Source of the DNA: Geosiphon pyriformis
Taxonomy: Eukaryota > Glomeromycota > Glomeromycetes > Archaeosporales > Geosiphonaceae
Assembly: GCA_016748015.1 (NCBI GenBank)
Contig: JAAOMT010000040.1
Span: 284,609-348,608, forward strand
DNA: 64,000 bases
Direction: 5' to 3'
In this document: piece by piece, positions 11,155-23,519 of the stretch
How positions within the stretch are numbered: the stretch's first letter is position 1
Layout: every line of letters starts with the position of its first letter
The notes under the pieces: model-generated
The model's input: the letters and a program-made list of their open reading frames with translations, nothing else
Told to the model about the DNA's origin: nothing
Database searches by the model: none
Position numbers and translations under genes: made by a program

Positions 11155-14100
11155 GTAGTTTGGTTTGGAAATTTGCTACGTGCAATGTTTGGGGTATCAA
11201 TGTTCCTGTGAAGCAAGCAGATGTTGTTCGTTGGCATGTGAGCTCAGGAAATATGGTTTCTTTTATCACTGAGACTAAGTTGAGATCCTTTTCTGGGCCA
11301 TGGATAAAGGATAAATTTGATGGAGTGCGAATATTTTTTTCTGGCTTGGATAAGAGTTTCATAGGTGCTGGAATTGCGATTGTTATGAACACTTCTTTGG
11401 CCCGTCATGTATCTAAGGTGGAAGAGATTCCTGGTTGGGTTATTTCTGTTCAGCTTCTGTTTAAGGGCAAGCTCTTGGTTACTGTTTTGGGGTTGTATGC
11501 TGGTGCCTCCTCTGGGGCTAGATTTGGTCAGGCTTCTGAAGTTAACACCCTCATTGCAAAGGCAGTCAACTCCAGCAATTTTGTTATCTTGGATGGAGAC
11601 CTTAATGAGAATGGATCTGGTAGAAGTGCTAGTTTTAAGTTTTGTTTGAGTTTAGGTTTGGTCAATTCATTTTTTGGTCATCATTTGGCTAATTCTTATA
11701 CGTGGAGCAATTCGAGAGAGGTTGGAAAAACAATTGATTACATTTTTGTTGGTAGTAATTTGTCTACTGCTGTTGCTGGCCATCAAGTTGTCTCTGTTTT
11801 AGATTTCTTTGACACCGATCACAAGGCTGTTGTAGTTTCAGTTGGTTTGGGTGGGCTTCTAGATGTACAATTGAACAGTTTGTGCAAGCAGGTGAATAAA
11901 AATCGTTGGAAGTTCAAAATCAAGAATGCTGACTGTGTTGGATGGGCTAAGTTTAAGGATCTCTTGTCAGCTAAACTTTTGTCTTTGGGTGAGGTGTTCT
12001 CTGGTGCCGAAATACGTGGTAATGTGGATGCTATGTGGGCAGTTTTGGTGGAAGCTGTGGTGAATTTTGCTGATGTGACATTTTCGAGGCATTGGTTTAG
12101 TGAATTCAAGTGTTCGAGAAACAAACATTCTTCTAGGTTTTTTGGTCTGGAATTGTTGGTGGTCAAGATTGTCAAGAAATTTTGATCTGGTGACTTGCTG
12201 GGCACTAATCGTCTTGTGAGTAAATGGTCGACTCTGGATAACGCAAAGGCTCATGCTTTCAAGGACTTGGTTGGCTCGGGTGTTAAATCTGATGTTGTTG
12301 TTAGGCATTTGTCATTGGTTTGCAGAGATTACAGGAGGTCGAAGATGTTTGAGTCAAGATTGGCTGAGGAAGCTTCGGTTAGGAAGGTGATTGAGAAGCG
12401 CATGGATAATTTCTGTTCGGATAAGAATAGTATGATCAGGAGTGTGTTGGAAAAGCCTTTTCGCAAGGTTGTGTTGAATCACTTGATAGTTGATGATGAT
12501 CTGGTTTTGTTGCCTGAAGAGGTGAAGTCCAGTGTGGATGGAATAATGGAAGGGTGGACAAGGAAACACTCTGTGCAGTCAGTGCTTCCCAGTCTTTGGG
12601 CTCATCAGTACATGCCTTTGGACTATGTTCGGGATGATGCTTTTTCAGGTGTTATGAGTGCAATCAGTATGGGGTGAGTTACTTTCTGTTGTTGGTGGTC
12701 TTCTTGATGGCAAGGCTGCTGGTTTGTTTGGTGTTTCTAATGAGTTATGGAAACATGGTGGTGAGGTGGTTTTGGGGTGCCTGTTGGCGCTGTTTAATAA
12801 ATGTTTGTCTGGTAGTGTGGTGCCTGTTTTGTGAAAGAGGGCTTGGGTGTCAATGATTCCTAAGCCTTATGACTGGGATGGAGTTCTTATGAACACTCGG
12901 TCCATTGCTTTGATTGAGACTGCCAGGAAGATTCTTTCCAAGATTCTGTCTGACTGTATTTTAATGGCTTGTAGCAAGTTCAATGTTCTTCAGGGTGACA
13001 ACTTTTTGGTGCTGAAGGGTACGTCAACACAATCTCCAGTGTTTGCTGTCGGTTCAGTAATTGAGGATGCCATTGAGAAGGATAGGGAGTTATGGTTGGT
13101 CTTGCAAGATATGCGGAAAGCTTACGATTCAGTTGGGTGGCATCATTTAAGAGTTAGTTTGCGGCGTGTCAAGATGTGTGAGAGGTTCATAAGGTTTTTT
13201 GGTGGTATTCATGAGGATAGAATTAATAGGGTGATGACTGACTTTGGTTTGTCTGATGGTTATAAGATGCATGATGGGCTGGACCAGGGTAAGGTCTTTT
13301 CGCCACTTCTTTAGAGAATTTTTTATGATCCGCTTTTGTGTGAGGTTAAAAGACACGAACAATTGTGTGAATACTGGATTAATACTAAGTTTGTTTCAAA
13401 ATCTGGCAGAATTGAGGGCAGTGGTGGTTTGACATCGTATTTTTCGGCTGGTGTGTTTGTCGATGATACGATCTGAGTTGGAAATTGTCAGGCTTCTACT
13501 CAATATGCTTTGAACATTGCCAGTGAATTTTTTGTGATCAATGATATTTCTATCAATAGTGAGAAGACAGTAGCTATTCCCATCAATCAGGGCGTTAAAG
13601 TTGCTTCACTGAACATTTGTGGTCAGCCAATTTCTATTGCCAAGAAAGAGGAAACACATTGGTATCTGGGTATTTTTCTGTCGACTGAAGGGCTCTCCAA
13701 GCCGAGTGTTGCCAAGGCTCATGCAGATGTACATTTCTTCATCAATGTTGTGCTTAGGAAGGCTATTACAGACAAACAATTCTCCTATCTGGTGTCGGCT
13801 GTTTTGCAGCCTATTGTTAGCTATTGTACTCAGTTCAGTTTTGTCTCATTTAATGTTTGTCGCAAGTGGGATGCCTTGGTTAGAAAGGATCTTAGGTTCA
13901 AGACTTGTCTCCCCCGTGATTTTCCTGACGCTGTCTTGCATCATCTCTCATTGTATAGCCTAAAGCCTTTTGAGCAGGTGCAGTCAGAAGAGAAGGTTGC
14001 TGCTTTGATAGCATTTTTGGGCATTTGTTTAGACATAGGTTTTTGGATCTACAGGTTCTTGGTTGGGCTCCTTTGGATCCTTTGCAGTTTCCAGTCAGGT

Positions 14101-15818
14101 TGTGTATTAATCCGGTGAACAATTTTTTGGCTGGGATGGTGAAGATCTTTCTGGGCAATGAGCTTACTTTAGTAAACAACCTCCCCACTGCATTTCGTAG
14201 TCCTGATCGGTTCCTGTTGTCCTCTGTTCTTGAAAAGTCTCTGTATTTTGATTTAGTCAAATCTCTTAAACGTTTTGGTGTTGCTTTTGGTGATCGGCTT
14301 TTTAATAAGAAAAGTGTTTTGTTGGATTGGAAAACTTTTTGTCATTGGAAGAGGTTGGATCTGCGTGGCCTTGTGCCTCACTGGTTCATGGTTTCTTCTG
14401 AGTTTTTGAAAGGTCAGGGTTACTCATTTTCTGGTTCTGTTGGCTCTGCGGAAAAGCTTGGTTTGGACATTTTGGGGTCTGGGGAATTTTTTGCAGTTAA
14501 AGATGGATTGCATGACATTTGGTCAGGCTTTTTTGAAGTTTTCACGGATGGGTCTTTGAGGAATGCAGGCTCTGCTGAGGTCGCCTGTGGTGCTGTTGCA
14601 TACTTTCCGGTCTTGGATAAGAGCATTGGTGTCGCTGTTCGTGGTCTTTTGTCATCTACTATGGCCGAGTTACAGGCTGTCACTTTGGCTTTGGAGTGTG
14701 TTCCTTCTTCAAGTACTGTGGTGTTATGTCTTGACAGCCAGGCTGCCATTGACGCATGTGTGTCTGAGATGTCTTTGGTTGCCCCTGATTTCCGTAATCA
14801 ATGCTGGCTGGAAAGGCATCATATTTTCAATTTGGTCAGGGATAAGGATCTCAGCGTGAGTTGGGTTAAGGTGAAAGGACACTCTGGAATTCCTGGTAAT
14901 GTGAGAGCTGACTTGGCTGCTGGGGCTGTTTCTGGGTCTTCTTTTTCCCTTTGTGCTGATGTGCGTAAACATTTTTTGGTTGCTGAGGGTGTCGCTGTTT
15001 CTGATAATGCCCGTCATTTTGTCAGGAATATTTTTCAATCAATTTGTTGTGCTCGTTGGGAAGCTGGACCTGGTTGTGATGTAGTTCTGGATGTGATGAT
15101 TGGTTGCATAGACTGGGTTGTCACAGCAAAGGTGTGGCATCCTGATTCTCATATGCTTGCTGGGTTCACTAACTGCGCATCCTTAACACTTCGCACTTAT
15201 GTTATGAAGACTGTGCACAGGAGGTTGCCGGTGGCAGTAAGGAAGAGGTTGTATGATAAGTGCTATCCTAGTGTGTTGTGTTTGTTTTGTGGTGAGGTGG
15301 AGTTCTCTGACCACATTTTTACTTGTGTTCATGAGTCTGGCATTCATGGTGAGATTTTGGCAGAGGTTTCTGCCCGTTGGTCAGCTTTGGCTGGTGGTTC
15401 CCCTGCTTCTGCTGTGTTGCAGGTTTTGTCTCAATGTTCCATTGATGTTGGGCTGTACACTTTGGTGTGCAAAGGGTTTGTGCTGGAGGAGTGGTATGAG
15501 AAGGCTTGCGATGTTTTTGAGGATAGAAAGGTGGCCACTGCTCGGATTGTTGATTATGTTAAGTTTGTTGTTGGATTACATCATACTAAAGTATGGTTGG
15601 CTAGAGCCAACCACCAGGTAGTGATGGAAAAGGCTGGTCTGGTCTGTGATGTTGGTGTTGTTTCTGGGCTCCCTTGTGATGTGTCTTCGGTTTTGTCTGA
15701 TGGTGTTGTGAGATTGCTTGGTTTGGCCAATTCCTTTGCTGTTAGCTTTGGTCATCGGAAGCCTTATTGTTTCTTTTCTGGTCTGGGTGGCAGTGTGCGG
15801 GTAGTTATAGATGTGTAG
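11151..15818 (+). pseudogene. LINE ORF2: APE endonuclease, RT, RNase H; broken
   Basis: The ATG at 11151 overlaps the ORF1 stop. Residues 1-230 form an AP-endonuclease-like domain (a T-C-N-V-W-G start, I-T-E-T-K-L, L-D-G-D-L-N-E, Y-T-W-S-N-S, I-D-Y-I-F-V, D-H-K-A-V). RT follows from about 12676 (D-G-K-A-A-G-L-F-G-V-S, D-M-R-K-A-Y-D-S, G-L-D-Q-G) with F-V-D-D at 13456-13467 as the catalytic box. RNase H lies at about 14545-14920 (T-D-G-S, E-L-Q-A, D-S-Q-A-A, K-G-H-S-G..N-V-R-A-D). A C-L-F-C..H..C cluster follows at about 15280-15330. Lesions: TGA 12183, +1 shift near 12671-12675, TGA 12832, TAG 13312, TGA 13474, and a one-base deletion near 14006-14024. The context of the stops suggests mostly Trp or Arg codons lost by single transitions. 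Confidence 0.88.
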
Positions 15819-15955
15819 TGTTGCCTTGTCTGGCCTGAGTGGCTAGCCACATGTAGAAAGTGCATGAGTCGCGTTTAGTTTGAGCCTCTTAGTTTGGTTC
15901 TATGTACTAAATAGCGATTGGGCTGCACTCGTTAAATGTGTTAAATAAAAATAAA

Positions 15956-15965
15956 ATACAATACA
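15956..15965. repeat. Right target-site duplication of the LINE
   Basis: ATACAATACA, identical to 9049-9058, directly after the A/T-rich tail of the LINE. Confidence 0.85.
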
Positions 15966-16369
15966 TAATTAATTATCTAATTAATTAAAACTATTTTATA
16001 TTAAACATAAAAAAAACTTTGTGATTTTATTTTTAATTTTTAATTTTTAATTTTAAAAAATTCCAAAAATTATTATTAACAAAATGTATTTTTACTTACA
16101 AAAAGACCTGTTTTATTAATTGTTTTTTATTATTTAAAAACCTAATTTAAATTTATTTTTAATTTTTAAATATATTAATAATTAAACTGACTATATTATA
16201 ATATTTATAATAATACTAATATTTAAAAATTTTTTATTAAATATAAATTTTAATAATAATAGTATTAAAAAAATTTTTAATTTAAATATAATAATAATAT
16301 ATTTTTAATATTAATTAAAATTAATTAAATGAAAAATAAAACAAACTTAATTATATATTTTTTTATTAT
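15966..16369. other. AT-rich spacer, no gene seen
   Basis: Almost only A and T between the LINE and the older inverted LINE. No motif recognised. Before the LINE inserted it was continuous with the sequence ending at 9048. Confidence 0.5.
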
Positions 16370-19300
16370 TATTTTAATAAGTAAAGTCCAACTACTATTT
16401 AATATATAAAACTAAACTAAGTGGCTTAAACTAAATGTGACTTATACTTTTACTATATGTAATTATTCATTTAAGTCTGATAAAGCAATATTAAACACTT
16501 ATATTAATATATATATTATTTTTAAACCAAAAAAAAAACAGTTTGCATTTACCAAAACTAATTATAAAAGATTTTATAATACTAAAAAACTAAATTATAT
16601 TATTAGATAATATAAACACCATGTTATAAGACAAATCTAATATCAAATCACTATTTTTAACCAATTCAGCTTTTTTTATATTCATTTATATTTGGATTTT
16701 ATAAGCTATATTTTAATACAATATGACTTTATTAATTGCTTTACATATTCAACAATAACAGAAACAACTTTTTTTTATTATTAAAAACTATAATAGTTTT
16801 TGCATATTAGTTTTTTAGCACAAATTTTTTGCAAATTACTGTATATAAGCCCATATTTAAAGAACACTTGAAAAATATTTACAAGACAACAAAAAAAGAT
16901 AGACTACAAATATCTACCAAAAAAATTTATTATTTAAAAGTTTTTACTAAGATTTCTTCTTAAATATTATTATCTTTAACACAAGTAAAAACATGATTTA
17001 ACAATTCTACTTTATTATACAGTAAATATAATATACTTAAATATGTTTTATTATATAATTTCTTCCTAATTGTTATTGACAGTTATCTATATACTGCTTT
17101 TATTAAATATGTGCACAAATTAGCAAATCTTTTATTAGTAAATTCAGAAAGCATATATAAATTAGAATGTTAAATCTTTGTAGTAATCAATTAATTTACC
17201 TCTTTAATTAGCATATTTAGAATTATATTATAACTAAAGTCTTTCTATTGAGCACAACAAATAAATTTGTACAAACTATAAATAAAATAATAAATATTGT
17301 TAAATACAGCTGTGTTTTTAATTATTATAAAACATTTATACATCTCAATTAGTAAAAAAAAAAAGTAAGCAGTCTCATCTATTATTATATTAGCTTTAAC
17401 ATTGCTTAAGATTTTTGAATAATCTTTAATTTTTATCTAATAACAAAAAGATCTTTGTTTTTGATTAGATTAGCAATATGTCTTCTTTTTTTCAATATTA
17501 ATTATGAAAGTTCAGTACAACAAACAAAATCTTAGCTATACATGTATTAATAATAGTTTGACTATTTAGATATAAGATTACTGTACAAAAAAATAAAATA
17601 TATTTCAAAAACAAAACAACAGTTTATAATTTGGTCATTGTAAATAACAAAAATCTATGCATTCTAACACCAATACTTATATTTACAACAAAAAAATAAG
17701 CAGCTGTTTTACTAACAATCTTAGCAAACCAGCATATTTTAAAAACTTATTTGTATAAGCCACAATAGAATCAAACCAAACTTCATGTAAACACCTTCAC
17801 ATATTGAAAAACTCTTTAGAATTCAAAATATTCAAGCCATATAACTCATTAATATTGGCAAAATTAACTATTAAAAAACTTTTATTACACAAAAACTTTA
17901 ATGTTAACTCAAACCAGTAAGGTATAAGGCTCTTAAAATCCAATTTTTTTATTAATAAAACATCTTCTAATTTATTATATTACTTTTTTTGTTCAAAAGT
18001 CTGTTATCAAAACCACTTTAAGAAATAAACAGAACTATAGTACATGGCTTTTCTTAAGATATCTAACATCAAAAATTTATTAAAACAATAAAATACATTG
18101 AATAAATTGTTTATTAATGATAAATTATTGTCCAAAAATTTTTTATTACTTTAGCCAAAAAATTGTTTACAAAATTAATACACAGCTTGACAAAAAACTA
18201 CAAAAAATTCAAAAAAATTTATTTCAAAATCTGTAAATTCCAAAATCTGTGATTTAACAAATGTTTAAAATATTCAAAGCATTAGAAAAGGTAATCAATA
18301 AAACCAACTTTTTTTTAAATTGTACTTGCTCAAAGAGTTTCAAATTATACAAAAAAAAATAATATAAAACTTTATTAAGAAAGTTCTATAGCAAATTAAT
18401 CTTAGTTTTAAGATCTTTTTTAATTATTATATTTTATTTATAATATATACTTAATAAGACAAAACTAAATTACAACTGGTAGTTAATTATAGATTATAAA
18501 ACTGCTAATACCAAATAAAAAAATTGCTTATCTATAATTGTTTTTTTAATACTACATTGGAAAAAAACTTGATATTAATATAAGCTTAAGCTATATTAGA
18601 CTTAAAAAATTTTTAATTAACAAAAAAATTCTCAGGTACTTATATAATTTATTCTTCTTAACAATTAAAATAAACAAGCCATTGATAATAGTAAAACAGT
18701 TTTAACACTCTGGTTAATAAAAATAGAAACCATTTTTTTATTATTAATTGAAATATTATTAATACTAAAAAACTTGCTAATAATATTCAAAATATATTAC
18801 ATAGAAGTTTGACAACTTCTAATTTAAATTGTATTATTAATAAAAATATTAGCAGCAAAAAAAAGTGTCTTTTCTCTATTATTCTTGATTCTGTTAGTCT
18901 TGGCCACAAATCTAGTATCAATCTAGTATTTATACAAATGTTTATGTTTTTTGACTTTACATAAAAAAAATCATAAAAAATCTTATAAAAAAAAAAAGAA
19001 AAAACTTTATCTTAATCTAATTTATCTGTATTCTATAACTATTTAAAAACCCAAAATTAGTTATTATTCTATTAATTTTGTTTCCATATATGTTGCTAAA
19101 AAACTCAAAAAACTGACTGCATATTTTAATGTATTGCAAATTAGTCTTCAAATAATGTTATTCTATTAAATTATAAACTTTATACATATTTTATAAGACC
19201 AACTAAAGCTCTTTATTTTTTTTTAGAACATTTTTAACAACTAATTTAATAGTAAAAATAGGAAATTAAGTTGAAGTACTTTTTAATACCAAAAAGTTAT

Positions 19301-19965
19301 TATTACAAAAAATACTAAATTTGCTACATGTAAAAAAGATCTAATTAGAGAAAATTTTAGATCAAATTTTTTTTGTTATCTTAATTAACACAATAAGTTA
19401 AGTGTTTATTAAAATGCCATCTTATTCATAAGACTTGAAAATTATTAAAACTCATACTTTTTTTTAAGAAATTAGAATATTAACTAAAACTAAATAAGAA
19501 TTCAACAAACTTAAAAAGCACTTTAATATAACTTTATTATAATGCTTCTAAAGTTTATTTGGAATACCAGACAATCCAGCAGTCTTACTACCAGACAAAT
19601 TATCAACTACCAAAACCAATTTATTCAAGTTAATTTTCTTTATTATACCAGAAAATGCATTATTATTTATATAATCTAAAAGCAAATATTAACAAGATAA
19701 AAAATCAAGCATCTTTAAAAACAAAGATTTCTTTCTTGTTTATTTTTTCATAATTTTATCAACCTTAAATTTTATCTTATTAAGTTCTACAACCAATTTT
19801 TCTCCAATTACCAAATAATTTAAAATAACTTTGCAAAAAAGTTATTTTAAAATACTTTTTATTATTTGTCTCTTATTAAAGCAAAAATTCCCTATATGCT
19901 GTTTAATAGTCTTTCTGATTTCCACAATCTTTAATGTTTTTAACTTATATTATCTAAATTTTCAA
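16370..19965 (-). mobile_element. Old, AT-saturated LINE, 5'-truncated
   Basis: Read on the minus strand it follows the LINE at 9059-15955 region by region. Near 19900-19700 it gives a remnant of the pre-RT segment, and near 19620-19550 the RT start (G-S-K-T-A-G-L-S-G-I-P-N). At 18833-18838 the catalytic F-V-D-D has become F-I-N-N. RNase H remains lie near 17600-17800, and near 16400-16440 the 3' UTR block actaaactaagtggcttaaac matches the UTR of the younger copy. The endonuclease and ORF1 are absent, so it is either 5'-truncated, as is common for LINEs, or cut by the LTR at 19966. No open frame of note survives. Confidence 0.75.
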
Positions 19966-20768
19966 TGTTATTTATAGAAAATAAAAGTTATAATAGTTAG
20001 ATAAAAGCCAATTAAAAGTAAGCATAGTAAAAAAAATTCTAAGATTCTTAAAAAATTTCAAGATTCTAGAATTTTAGAATTTTTCTTAAAGAATTAAAAA
20101 ATTTTAAGGAATTTTATATAACAGAAATCATATATATAGCAGTAATATTAGAAGCAAAAAAAAAAGACAAACAAGTTTTAAGAAACAAATAATTAAATAC
20201 TTTTTTTTTCAAAAATTAGTTTTCTATATCTTAAAATAGAATCATTTAAATATTAAATAAAATTATTATTTTATTATCCAATTTATATTGTCTATATTAT
20301 TGAATTAACATCAATATTTTTCAACTCAATTAGCAACTTATACTAATAATACCTACTACTTAATTATACTAAAATAATAGCTCTTAATTATAGCTATTAA
20401 CAGAATATTAATTTTTTATTTTTTTTTATTTTTTTTTATTTTGTTTCTTTGTTGTTTACTAATTGATTAAGAAATTAAGTACTGAAATATTAACATTAAG
20501 AATAGTCTGGTAAAAGACCTATAAAACAAGTGTAAAAACTTAAGAATAACTTATTAAAAAAGCATGACTGTTAGATTAAACTGGCCTCTATATTAAAGAA
20601 AAAAATTCAGAAAAATATTATTAAGTAAATTTTTGTCTATTATACAAAAAACTCAAACAAAACTTCCAGATTACGAAAATCTTTGAAAATTAATATTATA
20701 ATTAGATATTAAGCACCAAATTACAGATTTGTTATTTATTTTAATACTCTAAATGATTATCTGTAATA
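19966..20768 (+). mobile_element. 5' LTR of a degraded type I Ty3/Gypsy element
   Basis: It begins tgttatttat, ends ctGTAATA, and shares the R/U5 blocks of the type I LTRs (tactaattgattaag..attaagtactgaa, agtctggtaaaagacct). Its U3 differs from the copy at 35665: in place of the ACATTGCT palindromes it has attctaagattct/agaattttagaattttt repeats. A decayed primer-binding site (taatgctttttgtaaag) follows at about 20771. It lies against the old LINE on its left. Confidence 0.75.
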
Positions 20769-22529
20769 TTTAATGCTTTTTGTAAAGTATAATTTAACAG
20801 AGAACAAAACACTATTATCAATTATTCAAAAAAGTGGCAGATTTAAAAGTTATAGGAGTAAATCATTTGGAATTTGTAAAATTTTTGTTTTAACAATATT
20901 AACAACAATTGGAATTAACCAACAATTATTTCTCAATAGAATTAGCATTTAATTTTTATGTCAATAAAAAAATTATACATTTTTTAAAAAAACAAGCAGA
21001 TTTCGAATTAGCAAAAAAAAATTTTTACAAAAAATTACTTTAATACTTAGTTTATTACAGAATTACAATTTTATTTTAATTATTACTAAAATAAATCGTA
21101 AAATTGAAAAATACATTCAGTAAAAGTTTTTAATTACATTTACAAACAAAAACAAAAACATAATATAAACATCAGCAAATACATTTAAAACAATACAATT
21201 ATCTAATTAGAAACCCAAAGTTATTTTTTTATTATATTTATTTTATTATTATATATTAAGAAGTATTATTAACATATTATCAAGATTTATGTTATTATTG
21301 ACATCAAAACCAATCATTACAAAAGTCTTATTTTAAAACAATTAGGAGAAATCCAAACTGTTAGGAAACTACAGTAATTATTTTGAAGAATTTAAGTTGT
21401 AATTAACAATATCATTAAGATTTTAATTACTGTTATTTTAACCTAATTTTAGATTTATTAGTAATTATGCAAACACTAATTCAAAAAAAACAGTAATTAA
21501 GAAAATAATAGACAAAACCCAATTCCAAATAAACTGAATATACAAACTCTAATTGTTTAAACTTAATAAAATCTAAACAATTTAAACTCTACTTTTATTA
21601 TTTAACAAAATGTATTTTTAGTTATCAAAATTAATTCACTACTAATTGCACTAATAGTTATTTTTTAATAATCATAACAACAATTACTCACATTAATATT
21701 ATATATATTAATTGCCAAATTAAAGAAGTTTACTAATAAAGAAAACAATATCCAAGTTTGGCTAAACAATATTGCAAAAACCATTATAGTCAATAACTGA
21801 AATAATATTAGAACTTTTCAAGCAATTTTATACTTTTTATAAAATATTGTCAATTCATAGTATTAGAGTTTTACAAACAAATTTAATAACTTTAATACAT
21901 TTAAAACTCTTTTTTTACAGTATTTTAGCAATTATAATAGCATTAATTGCCTATTAACTGGCTTTACTACTATTAAACAAGATAACACTAAAACAGTTAT
22001 TACTTATTTAAAATGTTTTCATAGAAACTTGTGCCAAATTCAGATCATTAATACTGACTATTTTATAGTATCTTAGATTTTAAATCAGTTCATTTGTAAA
22101 CTATACAGTAGTTTTCTACAACAAGTATGTTTATTATATTTAAATACACTATAAAATACAGTTACCTATGTTAAAAATTTTGAATTAGCTAAATTTAAAA
22201 CCAATTATACTTAAGCTATAAATCTAATAATGAATAAATTATTTGAATTGGATTTCAAACTAAAACAGTTTAATAAAACAATTAACCAGAAAATAGAAAA
22301 ATACCTAATTAACAATCAAGCAATTTTATAAGTTTTTTTAATGTTATAACAATTTAGAAAACTCCAATTAGTTTCAAAATTAGTTACATTTATCATTATC
22401 ATCAACAAATCAACAATGGCCATAAAAAATACATATCTGCTACTATTATTATAAACAAAAACATATTAAAACAGACTGTTATTTAAGAATGAACAGTTTA
22501 TAATCAATAAATTAATATTGAAATTCCAA
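20769..22529 (+). pseudogene. Type I Gypsy gag remnant
   Basis: It starts with the same gtggcaga.. motif (20835) that opens gag at 36612, and can be followed by eye against 36612-38300: the tggctaaacaatattgcaaaaaccatt segment near 21755, the acttatttaaaatgttttcatagaaacttgtgcc segment near 22000, and a decayed CCHC near 22435 where Cys codons have become Tyr (tactattattataaac). Differences are largely G-to-A and C-to-T. Pol is missing: the copy is cut at 22529 by the type III LTR. Confidence 0.65.
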
Positions 22530-23519
22530 TGTTATCAGAGGTTTTTGGTCTCTTTTCTTGAATGTTGTTAATATTGGTTTGCTGTGAATTCACGTTTCCA
22601 GAAAGTAGTTGGACCTCCAGTAACTGAATTTATCTTCAAATTATCTCCTATAATTTGAACTGCTGGACTTATAAGTGGAATAGCCAATTTTGTGCCAGTT
22701 ACTTTATGTAGTTACATTGTAGTAAATATCAACTTTTTCCTAAGAATTGCTTGTCTAGAAGCTCACTAAAAATGTGTAGTTACTTTGCTGTGAAAGTCAA
22801 CTCTTTTACAGGAATCTTGTCTGTAGGCTACCCTAATGATTGTAATAAGAAAAATAAAGAAAATAAAGGAAATGTAAAAGAAATGGGATTTTATTAAGAG
22901 AAACGTTTTCTATCCAGGCCTGGAGTCATTAACAGTTTACTGAAATTGGTAGCTAATTAATTTCAAAATGTTAGTTGGGTTTTTGAGGATTTTCTAAGTG
23001 CAATAATTAAAGAATTTGGTTTTTTGAATTTATTTGATATTTATTTCTTTTTGTGTATGTAGGAATGGTTCTCAGTGATAAATCTAAAGTAAGATACATT
23101 TTTTTAAAGAGAAAAGCTCTTTTTTTATACAACTTGTCATAACACTATTTTATGAACTTGAACTTTGCTATTTTCTACAATTTTGCTGAACTAAAGATAC
23201 ATTTCGGCAAACTACAAGTTATTTCTGCAAACTATTAGATATTTTAGTGAACTATCAATTATTTTGGTAAATTTCTACAAATTTCGGTGAACTTTTTGAA
23301 TGTTACATAGTTTGGGGTATTGCATAATTGATCATTATAATTGAGTCACATTTGTGTTTTGTACAAATTGGGTTATTAATTAAATGATAATTTTGGATAT
23401 TTTGCTAATGTAATAAGTGATAATTTAAACGATAATATATGCTAATTAATGATAAGAATTATAAAGATAATTTTATGCTAAATAATATCTCTAATTTTGT
23501 CTGGTAACAATGTGGAGGA
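22530..23519 (-). mobile_element. Type III LTR, apparently solo
   Basis: Its ends TGTTATC...GGTAACA and whole content match 57174-58144, including the aactgaatttatctt, aactgctggacttataagt and atacatttcggcaaac blocks. No type III internal sequence is attached on either side: gag of a type I element precedes it, and type II pol in the opposite orientation follows. I see no matching target-site duplication, so it marks a rearranged junction. It is less decayed than its neighbours. Confidence 0.7.

Larger units (their letters stand above)
9059..15955 (+). mobile_element. Full-length non-LTR retrotransposon (APE-RT-RNase H LINE)
   Basis: The element carries a 5' UTR (9059-9197), ORF1, ORF2 overlapping ORF1 by ATGA, a 3' UTR (15819-15955) and an A/T-rich tail (taaataaaaataaa), between two identical 10-bp target-site duplications. 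It is much richer in G and C than the flanks and has T/G-rich codon use unlike the MIT gene. Domain order (RRM-like ORF1; then endonuclease, RT, RNase H and a Cys/His cluster in ORF2) fits the I/Tad-like group of LINEs. Six in-frame stops and three frameshifts make this copy inactive. Two older relatives lie at 16370-19965 and 27902-57173 (split). Confidence 0.9.

Noticed and set aside
14025-14118. Overlapping genes within the LINE (ends of two long frames)
   Set aside because: The overlap marks a one-base deletion in ORF2; both sides align to one continuous LINE protein.
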